Source: Cordilura impudica
Taxonomy: Eukaryota > Arthropoda > Insecta > Diptera > Scathophagidae
Reading direction: 5' to 3'
Length of the DNA stretch: 64,000 bases
Assembly: GCA_963682025.1 (NCBI GenBank)
Contig: OY821517.1
Coordinates: 297,418,844 to 297,482,843, forward strand
Below are positions 1 through 9,755 of the stretch, in pieces (the first letter of the stretch is position 1; every line of letters starts with the position of its first letter). The translations under genes and the position numbers were made by a program. A model generated the notes under the pieces. The model saw only the letters and a list, made by a program, of their open reading frames with translations, did no database searches and was not told where the DNA came from.

Positions 1-343
1 CATATAGGCACGTGTAAAGTTTATTTACGTGGTTCAAGCCATGAATTATGCAGTCGCAGCAAATCTCACGCTTTGCTTGACAAACCGTGGGAACCAAAGC
101 CACTGTTCATTAGTTGCTGCATTAAATTGGGCTCTCACCGTCAGCCAAAGCAAAGCTGATATTATGTTTCATTACCGTCTGACTGCAAATGCATACATGC
201 GCGTGTAAAGTTTATTCATGAATTTTGCAGACGCAGCAATTCACACGATTTGCTTGACAAAACGGTGAGAACCAAATAATTTTAATTCCATAAAGATTTG
301 TTTTTATTTTGTTAAAAATAAAAAAAATCAGAAAGAATTAACA
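1..343 (-). repeat. 3' LTR of the BEL/Pao element (partial)
   Basis: This matches 8706-9048 at 342 of 343 positions. It ends TTAACA on the plus strand, so on the coding strand the LTR begins TGTTAA, the canonical TG of an LTR. The first roughly 506 bp of the plus-strand copy lie before the window. Confidence 0.95.
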
Positions 344-357
344 TATTGCGGCCCCAA
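344..357 (-). other. Polypurine tract of the BEL/Pao element
   Basis: On the minus strand the bases directly before the 3' LTR read TTGGGGCCGCAATA and are followed by the LTR start TGTTAA. The position and G-run fit the primer site for plus-strand DNA synthesis. The exact boundaries are inferred. Confidence 0.65.
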
Positions 358-419
358 CGATCGGCAATATCAATGGGCGGAACAAATGAACGATTTTTAA
401 TAATAAATGCTGAGATTAG

Positions 420-3400
420 CTAAGGTGTTGGTTCCAAAGAAACGTTCCAGTTAGACCTTGGTGAAGGCTGTGGAACTGTTTTGCGTCTTAGTTTCAATAT
501 TTGTTTAATTAGTAGGATGATGATCAGTGTTATAATTAGTGCTAGTCCCACATAGCTGATGGTCAAACTGTGCACCTTATGATTTAGTGCTGTTGCCGGT
601 AAATTTTGTAGTTGCGCCTTTACTTCCGCTTGCAACCGGGTTATGTTGTCAATAGTCGAAGAGTATGGTAGGGGTTGGGTTAGCCTGTCCACATTCTGTA
701 GTAGATGGGAGAACGATATCCCATTGCTTGTGTATGATTGCTGTAAAATTGAGGTAATTGTTTGGGGACCGTATATGGTGGTCCCTTCGCTTTTCATTGT
801 GCATCCCGCTGGGAGCGTAAGGAAGCCGGTGCCTTCCAAAAACTGAGAGCTACTTTCTCCATTGCATACTGTGCTTAGTTTAAGTTTTTGTTGAGTTGAG
901 ATTAGCCACTGATTCCTTTTGTAGAGTTGATACCATACGTTATTGCTGGCGATTAATTCTATATTGCAACTCGTGTCAGATTCATTATTAAATAAATGTA
1001 TTTCACAGCGACAGACTGGAGAACCCTTGTAGTATGTAGCTTGAATGTTCGGGCATAAAAAGGTATCATGCTCAAGTTTATTGCAGTCCCGAAGTGTGGC
1101 ATCATCCATAGGGAAATATTCGTCTCGATGAGCGTTGAGAGCCATCATTTTAGATGCCGGTAGGATAGCTACTAACGAATTATTTATTGGCTGTGGTACT
1201 GGCGTAATATAAAATAAATCATATTCATTTTGATGTGCTAGTGGGATGAGCAAAGTGCAGATGATGTGCTGGTTCGAAATTGCTGCATGAGCTGTTACTA
1301 TACCATATAAATGGATGATATCTGTGACTGGGAGGGTCAGATCTGCAGGAAGATTCGCTTTTATGTTATCAACTTCGGCCGAAAACTGTCGTGGTGTTAA
1401 CAGAATAGGGCTTATTCGACCATGATAAGTGTCAGCTAACAAGTTGATCATGGATGCGTGCATTTTTTGCAAATTATCAGCAATGGTAAGTAATTGGACG
1501 CTCAGAGACAAGATGATCTGTGATCGATGGTTGTTATCATTGTTTGTGAGGTTCATTAGACTACTGATTTTGAAATTGAGTTTTTCGAAGTTAGTTTGTG
1601 TACGGTTTTCAGATTGCTTCATCAGATTAAGAGTTGAATCGAGAAACGACGTTTGATTCCGCAGAAGGCTGTGCAAGTAGGCTTCGTTAGTTTTTATACG
1701 GTGAATAGTTGTGGTCATTTCTTCTGCATACTTTGAGTCAAGGATGCCAAATAAAGAATTAGCGACATTTCCAACGATATCTATCGCTCCTCGTTTTCTT
1801 CTTCGCGCTAGATCTTCTAGACCGGCCTCCATCTCGTTCTGGAGATTTTGAAAATGGGTTAGTAGTCCGTCGCATTGATTGGTGAGGGATTGATGATTGC
1901 AGGCCTTTTTCAAGGCAGAGGTCCCATTTATTAAAAGCTGCAATTCTGTATGGAAGGGTGCCAGTTCAAAATAAATGAGAAGTTTCCACTCTGCAATGAT
2001 TGGTTTAACGTGACCGATATTTTCAAAATGCAGGCCAGGATTGCTAGTGATCTTCGTGTAAACAACTGGTTGGCATACGACTAATGGAAATAATAGTGCT
2101 AGGAGCACCAGCATGGTTGTTGCAGTTAAGGGGCTACGTTTCGGGGTTGGTGTACCTTCATTTTCACCGATGGATGAACTGCTTCTTTTAAGTGTTGAGT
2201 TGGGAGGTATTGCTTCATTGTCAGCTGTCGTTATTGGTACTTCCAGAGGAAGAGGAGCTAGTAGGTGAATTGCTCGCTTAATGATGCCATTAGACGTTTT
2301 GACATCCGCTGTTCTGACGGCGCCGTCTGGACCGGGGTATGTATTGATTACCTTTCCGAGACGCCACGTCATGACCGGCGAGTTATCCTTTATGATAACT
2401 ATGGTCCCTGATTGCAGATTTTGAGCCTTAGTTTGCCACTTGTTACGCTGTTGGAGTTCATTGAGGTATTCCTGTGACCATCGGTCCCAAAATTGATGTT
2501 TTATTCGAGATACTAATTCCCATCGTTTGGCAAGTGGTTTTGACGTTGATTGTGCAGTTGCATCAACTTGTGCCGTGAGCAGTTCACCAATCAGGAAATG
2601 GCCAGGCGTGAGTGCAGCTTCGTCATTAGGATTACTCGACAATGGTGCGATTGGTCTTGAGTTGAGGATCGCTTCAACTTCTATGATCACGGTTTCCATT
2701 TCCTCATAAGTCAGAGTCGCATTTGCCATTTCCTTCACCAATAATCTTTTGGCGGATTTGACTGCAGCTTCCCACAGTCCACCAAAATGCGGGGCTCGAG
2801 GGGGAATAAAATGGAAAGTAATGCTTTTGCTGGCGCATTCTTGTTGAATTTTTTCTTGAGCTGGTGTAGCGAAAAGGGCAGTTGACAACTCTTCTAATTG
2901 ATTCCGAGCTCCCACAAAATTGGTTGCATTGTCGCAATAAAGATGCTGACAGTGGCCCCTGCGACTTACAAATCTCTTAAGCGCCCCAATGAAGGCGTCG
3001 GTTGTAAGGTCCGTCACTAGTTCTAGATGGACTGCCTTTGTAGAAAAGCAGCAAAACACAGCAATGTACGCCTTTTGGGGTCGTTTTCCTCTGGTTTTAA
3101 AGTGAACCCAGATAGGGCCACAGTAGTCAACTCCTGCATTAATGAAGGGTCTTGCTGGTGTTACTCTTCTCTCCGGTAAATTTCCCATGATTTGCTGAAG
3201 AAGTTTTGGTCTCGATCTTGCACATTGGACACATTTATGAACAGTTTCCCGAGCCAGGTGTTTGCCTTTGATGGGCCAAAAGCGTTGTCTTACGGTTCCA
3301 AGAAGTGCGCTAGGACCGCAATGTTTATTTTCCCTATTTGTTGACTCAAAGATTAGTCTGCTGATTGTATCGTTGTAGGGCAGCAACATTGGATGTTTGG

Positions 3401-6400
3401 CATTAAAAGATAACGGGGATGCTTCTAATCTGCCTCCAACTCGTAGAATATTATGTTCATCAAGAAATGGTGATAAGCTTTTAATTTGACTGGATGCCTG
3501 AAGGTCCTTTTGTCCTTGTAATTGCTTAATATCTTCTGTGAACGCAGACTGTTGGGTAATTCGAATAATGATGGCAATCGCGTCGTGAAGTTCAATAGGG
3601 GTCAGAGTTCGCTGGGTTTGTCGCTCTGCCTTAATAGTTTTTGTGTTTTTAATAAACCTCAGGATGTATCCCATAATTCGTTGAAGCATTTTCCATGAAT
3701 TTCTGTGATTTATGTTGTGCAGAAAACTTTCACTATTAACCGCCTCTAGTGAGTTGTAAGGGTTTTGCTTCTGTTCAGTTATTGTTATGTCAGAGCTTAA
3801 ACAAAAAGTAGGAGGCCAATGTTTTTCGTCTCCATGAAGAAAGAATGGCCCATACATCCAGTGTGGTGTATGTTGTAACTGTCGTGGATCTAATCCTCTG
3901 GATAATATATCTGCTGGGTTATCTTTTGAACCCACATGCCGCCATTGCTCAGGTGATGTGCTTTCTTGAATTGAAGCTATTCGATTTGCCACAAATGTAT
4001 GAAATGAAGATGATCTTGAATGTATCCAGGCTAAGACTATTTTCGAATCGGACCAGTAGAATGTTGGCGTTGTACTCATGTCCAGATCGAGCTTAACCTT
4101 TGCTGCCAAGTTGGCACCCAGCTGGGCAGCGCATAATTCCAACCTTGGGAGCGTTTGCTGTTTAAGAGGAGCTATACGAGATTTCGCACATAGCAGGTAT
4201 ACGATGACTGTTTTATTTGGTAGAAATGTTCTAACGTATATTGCGGCTCCATACGCCTTTTCGGAGGCATCTGTAAAAACATGCAGTTGTGTCTTGCTAG
4301 GAATACCTCCCTTATAGACATGCCGATGCACTTGAAAGTTTTCAAGTTCACTTAGATTGTTTCGGAAATTTCGCCAGCGTGAATCAAATTCTGATGGCAC
4401 AGCCTCGTCCCATGACAGATTCAAGGTCCATAGTTCTTGAACAAACATTTTTGCTCGGACGACTACTGGGGACAGTAGCCCGAGTGGGTCAAAAATGCGT
4501 GCTAAATCCGACGTGACTGTCCTTTTAGTCACAGCCTTAATTGGTTGTATGTTAACCTTGATTTTAAGGAGATCACCTTTGGGTAGCCACACTAATCCTA
4601 GCGTTGTTGTACAATCCGTTTCTTCTTTGGAAAAGTCTAGATTGACTTCTTGATCATCATTGGGAATGTTGCGGAGCAGTTGGGTGTGATTGGCGCACCA
4701 CTTTCTTAAATGGAACCCATACTTAGCCATGACATGTTGTAGTTGGCGTTGAGTTTCGAGGGCGGTGTTCAAACTATCGGCTCCACCTAATCCGTCATCG
4801 ACATAAAAATTTCTTTCCAGAAAGCTGGCTGCTAAAGGAAATTGAACCTTATTGTCATGGCTTATCTCCTTCAAGCATTTGATTGCCAAATATGGCGCGG
4901 ACCTAGTGCCATATGTCACTGTGTTTAATTGAAAATAACTGATGGGTTCAGAAACATCACTTCGCCACAGGATTATCTGGAACTGTTGGTCTTTGGGGTG
5001 GATCAATATTTGGCGGTACATTTTTTCTATGTCTGTAGTGAACACGAAACGCGGCATCCGAAATCGTAAGAGAACCGTAAACAGATCATTTTGTAGTGGT
5101 GGCCCGGTGTGTAGAATGTCATTTAATGATTTTCCTGACGCTGTTTTCGCTGAAGCATCGAATACCACCCTAAGTTTAGTGGTGCTGCTTTCAGGTCGTA
5201 ACACGCAGTGATGAGGGATAAAGTATTTATGCCCTTTTACATCGTCTATTTGGATTTTCGACATGTGCCCCATTGCTTCATAGTCCTTCATAAATTGCAC
5301 ATACTGATCTTTTAGTGAAGGGTCTTTCAATAATCTGCGTTCTAATGAGAGAAATCGGTTGAATGCAATACTATGTGAAGCTCCTAATGCTGACGTTTCC
5401 ATACAAAATGGAAGTCGTACCACGAATCGTCCTCCATTATCACGACTAGTATGCTGATTAAAATGTGCCTCACATTGTGCATCATAAGAAGATAATTGTT
5501 GCTGTCTGCTTTCGATCTCCTCAAGTTTCCAAAATCGTTCAATAGCCAGATTCATGTTATCCTCATCAGTTAGGACACCGCATATCGCTGATGATAGGTG
5601 TTCACCAGATACCTTCCCGGATACTATCCAGCCAAAAGTTGTATTTTGTAACCTTGGGAGGTCATCAGCCAGTTTGATTTGACCGATGGCGAGTAGTTGA
5701 TGGTAATATTCCGCCCCTAACAAAATGTCGATTTTTTCTGGGCGGTTAAAAGTTGGGTCTGCTAATGGTATATTATTGGGAATTGACCACTTATCTATAG
5801 TGAGCAGTTGAGCGGGTTGTGGAGCAATTATTTGTGGTAATACAAATGCCTCAAGCCGGGTTGAGAAATTGTTGAGTCGGGATTGAAGCGTGATGTTGAC
5901 TCGGTGTTGAACCTTGGTGCGGTTTTTTCCAATACCGTTGATTGAAATTGATGTGGCCCTTGCTGGGAGTCCAAGCCGTGTGACCAATCTCTCCGTAATG
6001 AGGTTGACTTGTGATCTCGAATCAATAATCGCCTTGCATTCAGTTTCCAACCCATTTGCTTTGACTTTTACCAATGCTGTTCCAAGTAAGACATAGGGTC
6101 TTGTGTTCCTGGAACTAACTGCCATGCTTTCAGCTTCGTCTACTGGGGTGTTGACTAGTGAAGTCGCTGTTTCTGTTGCCGGATTATTACGTGTAATTGC
6201 TTCTTTGGTTGACTCATTTTTAAAGTTACTGCGTTTCTTTGAAGGTAAATTTACTTGTGGGAGTGAATCCAAATGTACCAGGGTATGGTGCCGTTTTCCA
6301 CATTTTTGGCAGCGGCCCGAAGTGGTGCACTGTTTGGTAAAATGGCTACTATTGAAGCAGTTGACACATAATTTATGCTTTTGTACTAGGTGAAGTCTGT

Positions 6401-7805
6401 TTGGTGGGCTTAGCTGGGTGAATTCCTTGCATCGATATAATGGATGCGAATCTTGCTTGCAACCTATGCATAGCCGATTATCGGGTCGGGACTGTGCCGT
6501 CAGTGTGCATGTTTTGTTAGTGGAAATTGGTTTTTCCTTGTATCCCATTGCCTCAAGAGTATGGAAATGATTCTCGAGGAAGATGAGAAATTGTCTAATT
6601 GTTTGCAGCTCCTTTGGGTTGGCAATCGATTGCTCATATTGAGTATGAATTGTTTTGTCCACCTTTTTAACCAATATGTGTATCAGGAGCGGATCCCAGG
6701 ATGAAATTTGGAGTCCCATATTGGAGAGAGCAGCCAAACATTCTTTCGTTGTGTCGTGCAATCGCTTAATCGCACTTAATGTGAATGCACCAGATGGTTG
6801 GTCAAGGAGTCGTTGAACCGCTGTTGCTACTATTATTCTTTTGTTGTCATACCGATCGTGGAGCAGTTGCCAGGCAGCTTGATAATTTTCTGCGGTAACA
6901 TCGAGATGATTGATAAGGTTTGCTGCTTCGCCTATGACGTTGGTTTTTAAATACCACATCTTATGTGCGTCCGACATCTGTTGCTCATGAACAATTTTCT
7001 TAAATAAGTTAGAGAACGATGTCCACTTCATATAATCGCCATCAAATTTGGTAATGGTGATCGTGGGTAATGGTAGAGCAGATGGTCTAGCCATAGTTTC
7101 TGTGGTTGAGTGGTGGTGTTGTCGATTTGCAGTGGTGAGCTGGATGATTGCGGACTGGGAAGCTTGTTCGAGGTGAACATATCTTCTTGAATCGTAGCCT
7201 GCAATGTCTGGGTCGGGATATTTATCCAACACTTCATCATTAAGCCTTTCCAGTTGCTGCCATAATTGGGTGATGGTGCCCTTTTTTACATCATAATAAG
7301 ACCCATCTTGTCCTGGTTGCAGGTGAAGGCCTTCTAGTTGTCGAGTGAGAGCTGCCATTTTTCCAAGGCACCGACTGATGAGTCCATCGTGACCACCTGC
7401 GGCGACAGATGCATTAGCTGGACCTACTGTACCTACTGTACCTACTTGTGGCTGAACAGTGGTCGCCGTTTTGGAATCAGAAAATTCTTTTCCACCAGAT
7501 TCTAGGCCTTGGGCACCAAGCTCACGTTCCATGATCTCTATGTACTTTACTGCCAACGCCTGAATTCGAGTGTAGTAGTCGGATGTGAAGTACTCATCGG
7601 ATGTGTCTAGGTCCTTTAAGCCCCGCAACTCATTATCTGCAGTATCAAACTCTGCCCACGCTGTTTTGATACGGGACAATCGATCCTGATAATAGGTTGC
7701 TGTTTTCCGACTGGCTGAATCCTTGGTGAAATTTCGGATGATGGTGGTAATAGATTCCCCAGTTTCGTTCAGCTGGCGAAGAAGTTGCTTTGCTGTCCTT
7801 GCCAT
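420..7805 (-). CDS. BEL/Pao Gag-Pol-Env polyprotein, 2461 aa
   Basis: One uninterrupted frame begins at the ATG at 7805. In order: Gag with a DUF1759-like region (about 235-430) and Cys/His zinc knuckles (about 446-510); A17-type protease, where the usual DSG motif reads D595-S596-R597; reverse transcriptase from about 880 with the YVDD box at 1001-1004; RNase H (about 1172-1330); integrase with an HHCC finger (about 1480-1532) and catalytic D1560, D1625 and E1679; a DUF5641-like tail; then an envelope-like part. The Env has a hydrophobic leader near 1895, a furin-like RRRKR site at 2001-2005 followed by a Gly/Ala-rich hydrophobic stretch like a fusion peptide, and a C-terminal membrane anchor (about 2410-2435) with a basic tail. 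No stop or frameshift is present. The protease Arg may impair processing; otherwise the element looks capable of moving. Confidence 0.95.
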   Translation of the reverse strand: MARTAKQLLRQLNETGESITTIIRNFTKDSASRKTATYYQDRLSRIKTAWAEFDTADNELRGLKDLDTSDEYFTSDYYTRIQALAVKYIEIMERELGAQGLESGGKEFSDSKTATTVQPQVGTVGTVGPANASVAAGGHDGLISRCLGKMAALTRQLEGLHLQPGQDGSYYDVKKGTITQLWQQLERLNDEVLDKYPDPDIAGYDSRRYVHLEQASQSAIIQLTTANRQHHHSTTETMARPSALPLPTITITKFDGDYMKWTSFSNLFKKIVHEQQMSDAHKMWYLKTNVIGEAANLINHLDVTAENYQAAWQLLHDRYDNKRIIVATAVQRLLDQPSGAFTLSAIKRLHDTTKECLAALSNMGLQISSWDPLLIHILVKKVDKTIHTQYEQSIANPKELQTIRQFLIFLENHFHTLEAMGYKEKPISTNKTCTLTAQSRPDNRLCIGCKQDSHPLYRCKEFTQLSPPNRLHLVQKHKLCVNCFNSSHFTKQCTTSGRCQKCGKRHHTLVHLDSLPQVNLPSKKRSNFKNESTKEAITRNNPATETATSLVNTPVDEAESMAVSSRNTRPYVLLGTALVKVKANGLETECKAIIDSRSQVNLITERLVTRLGLPARATSISINGIGKNRTKVQHRVNITLQSRLNNFSTRLEAFVLPQIIAPQPAQLLTIDKWSIPNNIPLADPTFNRPEKIDILLGAEYYHQLLAIGQIKLADDLPRLQNTTFGWIVSGKVSGEHLSSAICGVLTDEDNMNLAIERFWKLEEIESRQQQLSSYDAQCEAHFNQHTSRDNGGRFVVRLPFCMETSALGASHSIAFNRFLSLERRLLKDPSLKDQYVQFMKDYEAMGHMSKIQIDDVKGHKYFIPHHCVLRPESSTTKLRVVFDASAKTASGKSLNDILHTGPPLQNDLFTVLLRFRMPRFVFTTDIEKMYRQILIHPKDQQFQIILWRSDVSEPISYFQLNTVTYGTRSAPYLAIKCLKEISHDNKVQFPLAASFLERNFYVDDGLGGADSLNTALETQRQLQHVMAKYGFHLRKWCANHTQLLRNIPNDDQEVNLDFSKEETDCTTTLGLVWLPKGDLLKIKVNIQPIKAVTKRTVTSDLARIFDPLGLLSPVVVRAKMFVQELWTLNLSWDEAVPSEFDSRWRNFRNNLSELENFQVHRHVYKGGIPSKTQLHVFTDASEKAYGAAIYVRTFLPNKTVIVYLLCAKSRIAPLKQQTLPRLELCAAQLGANLAAKVKLDLDMSTTPTFYWSDSKIVLAWIHSRSSSFHTFVANRIASIQESTSPEQWRHVGSKDNPADILSRGLDPRQLQHTPHWMYGPFFLHGDEKHWPPTFCLSSDITITEQKQNPYNSLEAVNSESFLHNINHRNSWKMLQRIMGYILRFIKNTKTIKAERQTQRTLTPIELHDAIAIIIRITQQSAFTEDIKQLQGQKDLQASSQIKSLSPFLDEHNILRVGGRLEASPLSFNAKHPMLLPYNDTISRLIFESTNRENKHCGPSALLGTVRQRFWPIKGKHLARETVHKCVQCARSRPKLLQQIMGNLPERRVTPARPFINAGVDYCGPIWVHFKTRGKRPQKAYIAVFCCFSTKAVHLELVTDLTTDAFIGALKRFVSRRGHCQHLYCDNATNFVGARNQLEELSTALFATPAQEKIQQECASKSITFHFIPPRAPHFGGLWEAAVKSAKRLLVKEMANATLTYEEMETVIIEVEAILNSRPIAPLSSNPNDEAALTPGHFLIGELLTAQVDATAQSTSKPLAKRWELVSRIKHQFWDRWSQEYLNELQQRNKWQTKAQNLQSGTIVIIKDNSPVMTWRLGKVINTYPGPDGAVRTADVKTSNGIIKRAIHLLAPLPLEVPITTADNEAIPPNSTLKRSSSSIGENEGTPTPKRSPLTATTMLVLLALLFPLVVCQPVVYTKITSNPGLHFENIGHVKPIIAEWKLLIYFELAPFHTELQLLINGTSALKKACNHQSLTNQCDGLLTHFQNLQNEMEAGLEDLARRRKRGAIDIVGNVANSLFGILDSKYAEEMTTTIHRIKTNEAYLHSLLRNQTSFLDSTLNLMKQSENRTQTNFEKLNFKISSLMNLTNNDNNHRSQIILSLSVQLLTIADNLQKMHASMINLLADTYHGRISPILLTPRQFSAEVDNIKANLPADLTLPVTDIIHLYGIVTAHAAISNQHIICTLLIPLAHQNEYDLFYITPVPQPINNSLVAILPASKMMALNAHRDEYFPMDDATLRDCNKLEHDTFLCPNIQATYYKGSPVCRCEIHLFNNESDTSCNIELIASNNVWYQLYKRNQWLISTQQKLKLSTVCNGESSSQFLEGTGFLTLPAGCTMKSEGTTIYGPQTITSILQQSYTSNGISFSHLLQNVDRLTQPLPYSSTIDNITRLQAEVKAQLQNLPATALNHKVHSLTISYVGLALIITLIIILLIKQILKLRRKTVPQPSPRSNWNVSLEPTP

Positions 7806-7868
7806 GGCTTTGGTCTGCTTACGGTTGAAGCTTGTAGCTTGCGGTGAACGATGTAGGTTGTAGCTTGC

Positions 7869-8160
7869 GGCTGGGCGCTTGTAGCTTTATCGCTTGCGTA
7901 GAGGTTGCGGCTGGGCGCTTGTAACGTTATAGCTTGCGGCTGGGCGCTTGTAGCTTTATAGTATGCGGCTGGGCGTTTAAAGCTTAATAGCTTGCGGCTG
8001 GGCGCTTGTATTGTTATAGCTTGCGGCTAGGCGCTTGTAGCTTAATATCTTGCGGCTGGGCGCTGGTAGCTTTCGGTTGAAAGCGTGGTGATTGCGGCTG
8101 GGCGCTTGTAGTGGCTTTCGGTTGGAAGTTTGGTGATTGCGGCTGGGCGCTTGCGGTTTG
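7869..8160 (-). repeat. 29-bp tandem repeats in the BEL/Pao 5' leader
   Basis: A unit beginning GGCTGGGCGCTTGTA recurs about nine times between the primer-binding site and the gag start. Spacing is exactly 29 bp for the units starting at 7909, 7938, 7967, 7996 and 8025, and longer for the outer ones. It is more GC-rich than its surroundings. roo is also known for a repeat block near its 5' end. A role in packaging or translation is possible but unsupported here. Confidence 0.85.
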
Positions 8161-8178
8161 AAGAGTACAGGATTTCGG

Positions 8179-8196
8179 GTCCTGTCACGGTCGCCA
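8179..8196 (-). other. tRNA primer-binding site of the BEL/Pao element
   Basis: On the minus strand this reads TGGCGACCGTGACAGGAC, starting with the TGG that pairs with a tRNA CCA end, and lies 3 bases inside the 5' LTR. The plus strand therefore resembles the last 18 bases of a mature tRNA ending CACGGTCGCCA, which fits a dipteran arginine tRNA. The tRNA identity is recalled and not checked. Confidence 0.8.
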
Positions 8197-8199
8197 ATA

Positions 8200-9048
8200 T
8201 GTTGAAGCTTGGCTCGTTTGCCTCGCTCAACTTTATAAAGAAAAAGGATAAAAAAAAGGGAGGGGGTAACTTGGTGTTGCACCAAGTTATTTATTTAGTG
8301 TTTTTAAATTTAAATTATCCTAGTGGTACACCAGGATAATGTATATTTAAATTTGTGAAGGATAGTTATCCAAGTGGTACACCAGGACAACGTTGTGTTC
8401 AAGTAAAAAAAAAAAACCTGTTGATTACTTGAGTGGCAAAATAATAATGGCAATTTTATTAATAAACTTATGCTATATATATATCATCAAATCAATAAAG
8501 TTAACTGTAAAAAATAAAAATGCAATAAAAACAATGCATATAAAATATAACCAAAGCATATAAAACAAATGTAAAGCCAAAAAAATGTGTATATAAAAAA
8601 TTAACTAAAATTAAAATACATGCATATGCTAAAACGGTTCATTCATTTGTTTCCCACAGTCAGTCAAAACAAAACAGATATTGCATTTCAATGCGACTGC
8701 CAATTCATATAGGCACGTGTAAAGTTTATTTACGTGGTTCAAGCCATGAATTATGCAGTCGCAGCAAATCTCACGCTTTGCTTGACAAACCGTGGGAACC
8801 AAAGTCACTGTTCATTAGTTGCTGCATTAAATTGGGCTCTCACCGTCAGCCAAAGCAAAGCTGATATTATGTTTCATTACCGTCTGACTGCAAATGCATA
8901 CATGCGCGTGTAAAGTTTATTCATGAATTTTGCAGACGCAGCAATTCACACGATTTGCTTGACAAAACGGTGAGAACCAAATAATTTTAATTCCATAAAG
9001 ATTTGTTTTTATTTTGTTAAAAATAAAAAAAATCAGAAAGAATTAACA
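8200..9048 (-). repeat. 5' LTR of the BEL/Pao element (849 bp)
   Basis: The left boundary is set by TGTT at 8200, next to the primer-binding site. The right boundary (AACA at 9048) is where similarity to the left LTR stops. The ends are the inverted TGTT...AACA expected for an LTR. Promoter and polyadenylation signals should lie here, but I could not place them. Confidence 0.9.
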
Positions 9049-9400
9049 ACAATGTTCCATGTGAATAGTGCTGTAAACGCTTTCAGAGAAAAATAAAATC
9101 TTCTTGTATCAAAGCTAGAAAATAAAAATTTATCTAATATTCCAAATATGTTGTCGCAATTAAAAAATACTGCTTCTAATAATTATGATGAAAAAAAATA
9201 TGGCAAAGAAATTAAGAACCTTATCGAAGATTTTAAAAAGATTGATAATATTTTTTTTTTATTTATGAGTTTTCTATTTGATAATAGTATTAAAGCAGAA
9301 ACAATTGCAGAAAATCTTTCAACTATTATTGATATGGAAAAATTACACTTGAAACAGAAATTATTACTTTGCAAAATGATATCTATAATATTAATAGGCT
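9049..9400 (+). pseudogene. Possible hAT/ZBED-type transposase fragment
   Basis: Read with stops and a frame change near 9350, this stretch gives phrases such as FREK-NLLVSKLENKNLSN and ETEIITLQND. Their spacing resembles the C-terminal part of SCAND3/ZBED5-like proteins derived from hAT transposases. The longest open piece (9148-9402, about 84 codons) is unlikely to be a gene by itself. It starts abruptly at the BEL/Pao LTR and runs into the Helitron-like repeat, so both flanks are truncated. The assignment rests on pattern recall only. Confidence 0.3.
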
Positions 9401-9754
9401 AGGCGATTTCTTGTGACCGATGTTTGCTTCCACCGTTTTATCCCGATTTTGACCGGACGTATATTATTTGAAAGGTATTGCTTTTCAGCCGTTTTGCAGA
9501 TTTACAGATTTTTAAATTTTTTCCTTTATTTTGAGTAAATTGCATTTAAAGTTGCTACTAACACATACATAAAATTATACAATTCTATGTGTTTATTAAA
9601 TTTGTTAATGTGTTTAAAAAAAATTAGTTTGTTTTTTTTTTGTTGATTTGTGAATTGGTTATAATTGATTAGCATACTTTTAGGGTCTTTATTTAATGAA
9701 AAAATAAATTTTCCTAGAATTTGCGCTCGAATTTCGAGGGCTGGAATCTGCTGG
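9393..9754 (+). mobile_element. Helitron-type 3' end, copy 1
   Basis: It shares sequence with 25333-25723 and, inverted, with 59365-59697. The 3' end has Helitron architecture: a short palindrome CTCGAATTTCGAG (9726-9738), 12 further bases, then CTGG (9751-9754, fitting CTRR) followed by T. No coding capacity is seen, so it is non-autonomous. The 5' end is not certain; similarity to copy 2 begins at ATTAATAGGCTAGGCG. Confidence 0.6.
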
Positions 9755-9755
9755 T

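Larger units (their letters stand above)
1..9048 (-). mobile_element. BEL/Pao LTR retrotransposon with env, roo-like, nearly complete
   Basis: The element reads on the minus strand: 5' LTR (8200-9048), primer-binding site, tandem-repeat leader, one long gag-pol-env frame, polypurine tract, then the 3' LTR (1-343), cut by the window edge. The two LTRs differ at one base (C at 100, T at 8805) over the 343 bp present in both, so insertion was recent. By alignment with the right LTR, the left one should start about 506 bp before the window, giving an element near 9.55 kb. The right flank starts ACAAT at 9049, a candidate 5-bp target duplication whose partner lies outside the window. The single long frame including env recalls Drosophila roo. 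Class is certain from the coding domains; the roo affinity is inferred. Confidence 0.95.

Noticed and set aside
7869..8160. Regular 29-bp repeats resembling a CRISPR array
   Set aside because: The units are head-to-tail without unique spacers and lie in the leader of an LTR retrotransposon in eukaryotic DNA.
8177..8196. A tRNA 3'-end-like sequence ending in CGGTCGCCA
   Set aside because: It is the primer-binding site next to the LTR; there is no rest of a tRNA.
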